A stretch of 7,227 nucleotides of DNA, from the NCBI GenBank assembly GCA_025359705.1, contig JANYFS010000028.1, positions 1 to 7,227 on the forward strand, in the 5' to 3' direction. Both the position numbers and the translations under genes were made by a program. The notes beneath the pieces were generated by a model. It did not search any database. It was not told where the DNA came from and saw only the letters and a list, made by a program, of their open reading frames with translations. Numbering within the stretch: the first letter of the stretch is position 1; every line of letters starts with the position of its first letter. Positions 4,274-7,227 of the stretch are shown here, piece after piece. The stretch is from Deinococcales bacterium. Its GTDB lineage: Bacteria; Deinococcota; Deinococci; Deinococcales; Deinococcaceae.

Positions 4274-6279
4274 ATTTTTTCCTTGCGGCCCAAGCGCAAC
4301 CAGTTGCCCAGCAAAGTGCGCCCGTGCTGGCTCAGCACCGATTCGGGATGAAATTGCACCCCCCACACGGGAGAACCAGACAGCTCGAGGGCCATTAGTT
4401 CGCCGCCCTGCCCCCGCGCGGTGGCCCGCACATGGTCGGGTAAATCGCGGATGATCAGCGAGTGATAGCGGGTGAAGGCTGCGCCACTCGGGATATTTTC
4501 AAAAAGCCCTGTGCCGTTGTGCTGCAACATTTCCACTTTGCCATGCACAGGATACGGCGCACGCAGCAACCTAGCCCCCAGAATTTCGCCAATGGCCTGA
4601 TGGCCCAAACACACCCCCAGCAGCGGAATCCCGTGATGAATACAGTGACTTGCCAGCTCGAGCGTAACCCCGCTGGTCATGGGGGTTCCTGGGCCTGGAC
4701 TGAGTAAAACATGGCTGATGAAGGGCAGCACTTTGAGCAAATCCTCGAGCGATTCGGTATTTTGTCGCACCGTAACCGTGGCCCCCAACGCCTCGAGGTC
4801 TTGCACCAGATTGTAGGTAAAGGAATCGAAATTGTCCAAGACCAGCACCGAATCCACCACGGTATTCACCGTTTGAGCAGGGTGCCAAGCGGGGCCATAG
4901 ATAGGCGGGCGCAGCGGTTTTGGGCTGCGGGTGGGCAAATTGGGCTTGAGTACCGAGAGCAGCGCGGCGGCTTTGCTTTGGGTTTCTTTGTATTCCCGCT
5001 CTGGCACCGAGTCGATCACAATTCCCGCACCTGCCGACAGATGCACTTCCCACTTTGGAGCCACCTCGAGGGGAGGGTTTTTGTTCTCTAAATCATCCTC
5101 GAGGGTGCGCTCAGAACCCATCGAACCCATCTGGCTCGAGTCTCCATAAAAAGCCAAGGTGCGAATCAGCATATTCAGATCCACACGGTTGCCGCAGACG
5201 ATGCCCAAAGATCCGGTGTACCAGCCGCGCGGGGTTGGCTCAAGGGCCGCAATCGCCTCCACCACACGGCGTTTGGGTGCGCCCGTGACCGTACCTCCAG
5301 GAAAGGTGGCCTTTAAGAGTTGCTCGAGGGTCAAATCCGCTACTGCACGGCCTTGCACTTCGCTGACCAAGTGCATCACATGACTATAGCGCTCGAGGGT
5401 CATCAGTTCGGGAACCCACACGCTGCCGCCCTGCGAAATCTGGCCCAAGTCGTTGCGGGCCAAGTCCAGCAGCATCACATGTTCGGCATTTTCTTTGGGA
5501 TCATGGCGCAATTCTTGCTCAAATTCTTGATCCTCACTCTCGAGGTCGCCGCGCCTGCGGGTTCCTGCAATGGGCCGCGCCAATAAAATATCACCATGCC
5601 ACAGTACCAAACGCTCTGGGGAACAGGAGGCCACCACAAAAGGCACAACTTGTATATCCCCTGACACACTCTCGAGGGACACACTCTCGAGGTAGGCCAT
5701 AAACGGGCTGGGATTGGTCGCTGCCAGTTTGATATAGGCACTGAGCGGCTGGCCCACAAAATCGGCCCGCAAGCGGTGGGACAGGTTCACCTGATAGCAT
5801 TCCCCCGCCAAAATCAATTCGCGCACCGCCTGCACCCCTGCCTGAAACTGCGCTTGCGGATAATCGCTGACCAGATCGCCCACAATTGCGGTCTCGAGCG
5901 GAATGGTTTCTCCGTCCAGCAAGGTTTCCCAGTTGAGATGCGGCTCGCCCACGATTTCAAAAGTCCCCTCGAGGCGATCCCACAGCAAACCACTGGGGTA
6001 AAAGGCCCAGTACTGCTGGGGATATGCGCTGGGGTGTTCGCTTTGCTGGGTAGCAAAACCATATTTTTGCCCTGCCTCGAAGGTCAAACCCCCAATCCAA
6101 GCGGGGAAAATTGCGTCCTCCACGGGGCGTTCGGGTAGCTCGAGCGAGATTTGGCTGGGCGCGGCACTGAGGTAGCTATACCGAGAAAAGGGCGTGATTT
6201 CGCCAGCAGACTCGAGCAAAGCCAGGCCAGGAACGTTTTGGGCGTGAAGACGCAGCAAGACTTCGCGGGGAGACAACAT
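4261..6279 (-). CDS. pabAB: Fused aminodeoxychorismate synthase, PabB-PabA
   Basis: This 672-residue fusion has a chorismate-binding PabB/TrpE-type domain (about 1-445) and a class I glutamine amidotransferase (about 476-665). Together they convert chorismate and glutamine to aminodeoxychorismate for folate. The first domain shows ASCSPERLV (218-225), PIAGTRRRG (236-244), LLDLARNDLG (270-279), HVMHLVSEV (300-308), FPGGTVTGAPK (326-336), DLNMLIRT (367-374) and AGAGIVIDS (416-424). The second shows LDNFDSFTYNL (481-491), SPGPGTP (527-533), nucleophile Cys557 in GVCLGHQ, RYHSL (604-608) and FHPES with His644 and Glu646. FPGG...TGAPK and the adjacent pabC favour PabB. Ala238 stands where PabB usually has Lys (PIKGT), an anthranilate-synthase trait, so TrpEG remains possible. 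Residues about 380-405 are an unusual insert. The ATG at 6279 follows TATAAT by seven bases. Confidence 0.88.
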   Translation of the reverse strand: MLSPREVLLRLHAQNVPGLALLESAGEITPFSRYSYLSAAPSQISLELPERPVEDAIFPAWIGGLTFEAGQKYGFATQQSEHPSAYPQQYWAFYPSGLLWDRLEGTFEIVGEPHLNWETLLDGETIPLETAIVGDLVSDYPQAQFQAGVQAVRELILAGECYQVNLSHRLRADFVGQPLSAYIKLAATNPSPFMAYLESVSLESVSGDIQVVPFVVASCSPERLVLWHGDILLARPIAGTRRRGDLESEDQEFEQELRHDPKENAEHVMLLDLARNDLGQISQGGSVWVPELMTLERYSHVMHLVSEVQGRAVADLTLEQLLKATFPGGTVTGAPKRRVVEAIAALEPTPRGWYTGSLGIVCGNRVDLNMLIRTLAFYGDSSQMGSMGSERTLEDDLENKNPPLEVAPKWEVHLSAGAGIVIDSVPEREYKETQSKAAALLSVLKPNLPTRSPKPLRPPIYGPAWHPAQTVNTVVDSVLVLDNFDSFTYNLVQDLEALGATVTVRQNTESLEDLLKVLPFISHVLLSPGPGTPMTSGVTLELASHCIHHGIPLLGVCLGHQAIGEILGARLLRAPYPVHGKVEMLQHNGTGLFENIPSGAAFTRYHSLIIRDLPDHVRATARGQGGELMALELSGSPVWGVQFHPESVLSQHGRTLLGNWLRLGRKEKISTP
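5663..5692. repeat. Perfect 15-bp tandem duplication containing CTCGAG inside pabAB
   Basis: The unit GACACACTCTCGAGG occurs twice, back to back with no mismatch. It encodes ESVSL then ESVSG (about residues 198-207) and adds five codons in frame to the PabB domain. Each unit carries one CTCGAG (5671 and 5686). The lack of any difference suggests a recent event or strong constraint. Confidence 0.9.
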
Positions 6280-6286
6280 GATGAAG

Positions 6287-6292
6287 ATTATA
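6287..6292 (-). promoter_or_regulatory. -10 box of pabAB (leaderless type)
   Basis: A perfect TATAAT reads on the minus strand and ends seven bases before the pabAB ATG at 6279. The start codon would thus be at or very near the 5' end of the mRNA. No convincing -35 hexamer is seen. The element lies between the divergent pabAB and response-regulator starts. Confidence 0.55.
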
Positions 6293-6316
6293 CTGATCCA
6301 TAACCAGCAGCACCTT

Positions 6317-6322
6317 TATACT
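6317..6322 (+). promoter_or_regulatory. -10 box of the response-regulator operon (leaderless type)
   Basis: TATACT is followed by six bases (GAAACG) and then the ATG at 6329. A weak -35 candidate, CTGATC (6293-6298), lies 18 bases upstream. A second TATACT occurs at 6289-6294, overlapping the pabAB -10 box on the other strand. The spacing supports 6329 as the start codon rather than the earlier ATG at 6278, which overlaps the pabAB start codon. Confidence 0.5.
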
Positions 6323-6328
6323 GAAACG

Positions 6329-7042
6329 ATGGAAGATAACCTCAATTTAGACAGCACCTTAGAAAACGCAAACACCAGCATTGTCCAAAAAGTAGGTATT
6401 TTACTGGTCGATGATCACCCGATTGTCCGCAAAGGTACACGCGAATTGCTCGAGGGGGAAGCCGATTTCAACGTGCTGGGCGAAGCCGCCGACGGTCTCG
6501 AGGCCATTGCGCTTTCGGCAAAACTCAACCCCAATGTGATTCTGATGGATGTCTCGATGCCTGGCATGAACGGAATCGAGGCCACCAAACGGATCAAAGC
6601 GGCCCAAAGCAGCGTGGGGGTTTTGGTGCTGACCAGCTACGACGACGATGCCTATGTGTTTGCCTTGCTCGAGGCGGGGGCAGCGGGGTATTTGCTGAAA
6701 AACGCTCGAGACGAGGAGATTATCAGTGCAGTTCGCGCGGTGGCAGCGGGTGAAAGCGTGTTGCATCCCAGCGTAGCTAAAAAGGTATTGGGCCGTTTCG
6801 CGTTGCAATCCCAACCCCCCGCCCCCCAAGAGGAAGAACTCAGCCCCCGTGAACTCGAGGTGCTGAACATTGCCGCCACGGGTTCCACCAACAAAGAAAT
6901 CGCCAGGGATTTGGATATTTCCCCGCGCACCGTGCAGGTTCACCTTGCCAATATTTTCTCCAAATTGGGGGTTGGCTCGAGGACGGAGGCGGTTTTGTAT
7001 GGCATTCGGCGGGGTTGGATTGATCCTAAGACCCTCGAGTGA
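6329..7042 (+). CDS. NarL/FixJ-family response regulator
   Basis: This two-domain transcription factor has 237 residues from the chosen start. The receiver domain shows ILLVDDHPIVRKG with the acidic pair, the phospho-acceptor Asp in VILMDVSMPG (about residue 74), the switch Thr in VLVLTS and the conserved Lys in GYLLKNA. A Pro/Gln/Glu linker leads to a LuxR-type helix-turn-helix (LSPRELEVLNIAATGSTNKE to SPRTVQVHLANIFSKLGV). Phosphorylation by a sensor kinase would switch DNA binding; targets cannot be inferred. The frame is open back to an ATG at 6278, but that overlaps the divergent pabAB start and leaves no promoter. The ATG at 6329 follows TATACT by six bases. A further ATG-free stretch (about 20 residues, Asn/Leu-rich) precedes the conserved domain. 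The gene ends in CTC GAG TGA. It is followed after 17 bases by the GAF-type gene, probably its kinase. Confidence 0.93.
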   Translation: MEDNLNLDSTLENANTSIVQKVGILLVDDHPIVRKGTRELLEGEADFNVLGEAADGLEAIALSAKLNPNVILMDVSMPGMNGIEATKRIKAAQSSVGVLVLTSYDDDAYVFALLEAGAAGYLLKNARDEEIISAVRAVAAGESVLHPSVAKKVLGRFALQSQPPAPQEEELSPRELEVLNIAATGSTNKEIARDLDISPRTVQVHLANIFSKLGVGSRTEAVLYGIRRGWIDPKTLE

Positions 7043-7059
7043 GCGGTTAAAAAGGGACA

Positions 7060-7227
7060 ATGGAACACCCCATCCCAGCACACAACAACCCACCACACAA
7101 TCCCATGCACAATATAGCCCAGCATTTTACCCAACTCTCGAGCGCCCAAAATTTTGCCGATGTGGTGACGGCAACCCTCGAGCTAGCCATGCACATCAGC
7201 CAGGCCCACGCCGCCAAATTGTGGATG
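7060..7227 (+). CDS. GAF-domain protein, probably a sensor histidine kinase (N-terminal part only)
   Basis: Fifty-six codons are visible before the window ends. The first 18 residues are Pro/His/Asn-rich, then IAQHFTQLSSAQNFADVVTA and TLELAMHISQAHAAKLWM follow. That helix-then-strand opening, with a hydrophobic strand starting after AHAA, is typical of a GAF domain. No membrane segment is seen, so the protein is probably cytoplasmic. An AAAGGGA (7051-7057) lies directly upstream of the ATG. The 17-base gap after a NarL-type regulator suggests an operon and a GAF/HisKA_3-type kinase as its cognate sensor. The kinase part is outside the window, so that role is inferred from context alone. Confidence 0.65.
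   Translation, partial: MEHPIPAHNNPPHNPMHNIAQHFTQLSSAQNFADVVTATLELAMHISQAHAAKLWM

Larger units (their letters stand above)
337..7182. repeat. Highly iterated palindrome CTCGAG, about 67 copies
   Basis: Hand-counted first bases are 337, 515, 601, 918, 964, 1009, 1261, 1306, 1417, 1446, 1743, 1758, 1983, 2045, 2117, 2159, 2228, 2393, 2463, 2620, 2662, 2860, 2896, 2975, 3133, 3253, 3418, 3445, 3514, 3586, 3614, 3694, 3725, 3809, 3828, 3869, 3959, 4004, 4070, 4088, 4151, 4233, 4384, 4657, 4744, 4792, 5065, 5098, 5135, 5323, 5392, 5539, 5671, 5686, 5893, 5968, 6139, 6211, 6449, 6497, 6668, 6705, 6854, 6976, 7034, 7137 and 7177. A random 7.2-kb sequence would hold about two. Sixty-five copies lie in recognised coding frames, and 51 of those read Leu-Glu. 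The other two (515 and 601) lie in the putative broken gene. The spacer regions before the lipoproteins hold none. Confidence 0.95.

Noticed and set aside
337..7182. CTCGAG sites as a CRISPR array, transposon ends or integron sites
   Set aside because: Spacing is irregular, there is no longer shared flank, and most copies are codons in ordinary genes.

Overview
The window is a compact bacterial chromosomal segment of ordinary-looking genes. Its outstanding property is the hexamer CTCGAG, which I counted by hand at about 67 sites in 7.2 kb, roughly one per 108 bases, against about 1.8 expected by chance. It behaves as a highly iterated palindrome. About four fifths of the coding copies are read as the dipeptide Leu-Glu. 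Three genes (the response regulator, the PABA synthase and the acetyltransferase) have a TATAAT- or TATACT-like -10 box ending only 6-7 bases before the start codon, as in leaderless transcripts. Leaderless mRNAs, moderate-to-high GC and many short intergenic gaps would suit a member of the Deinococcota (for example a Meiothermus-like bacterium), but no ribosomal RNA or diagnostic marker is present, so this is inference only.

Layout. Bases 1-760 are AT-richer and look eroded: the possible 3' end of a + strand gene (3-116), a truncated membrane protein on the - strand (103-414) with a good Shine-Dalgarno site, and upstream of it a small gene that is apparently frameshifted (419-648). From 763 to 2090 a two-gene + strand unit encodes an SRPBCC/START-like protein and a LolD/MacB-type ABC ATPase, joined by a 4-base GTGA overlap. 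No permease is next to it. The ATPase ends tail-to-tail against the next group, with overlapping stop codons.

From 6279 down to 2087 the - strand carries a fused aminodeoxychorismate synthase (PabB-PabA), an aminodeoxychorismate lyase (PabC) with no standard start codon at the expected place, an AAC(6')-I-like acetyltransferase, and two tandemly duplicated small lipoproteins of an unnamed family with DSRCP and CVWAGDA motifs. The lipoprotein pair also shares its upstream leader. PabB-PabA plus PabC would convert chorismate to p-aminobenzoate for folate synthesis.

From 6329 to the right edge the + strand carries a NarL-type response regulator followed after 17 bases by the start of a protein whose visible part looks like a GAF domain. 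That protein is probably the partner sensor kinase, cut by the window edge. The regulator and the PABA synthase are divergent, and their -10 elements are interleaved within about 50 bases.

The candidate for an undescribed system is the CTCGAG palindrome network itself: its near-exclusive use for Leu-Glu codon pairs, its retention at matching positions in diverged paralogues, and its presence in a perfect 15-bp tandem duplication inside PabB. I saw no tRNA, rRNA, CRISPR array, insertion sequence or strong intrinsic terminator.
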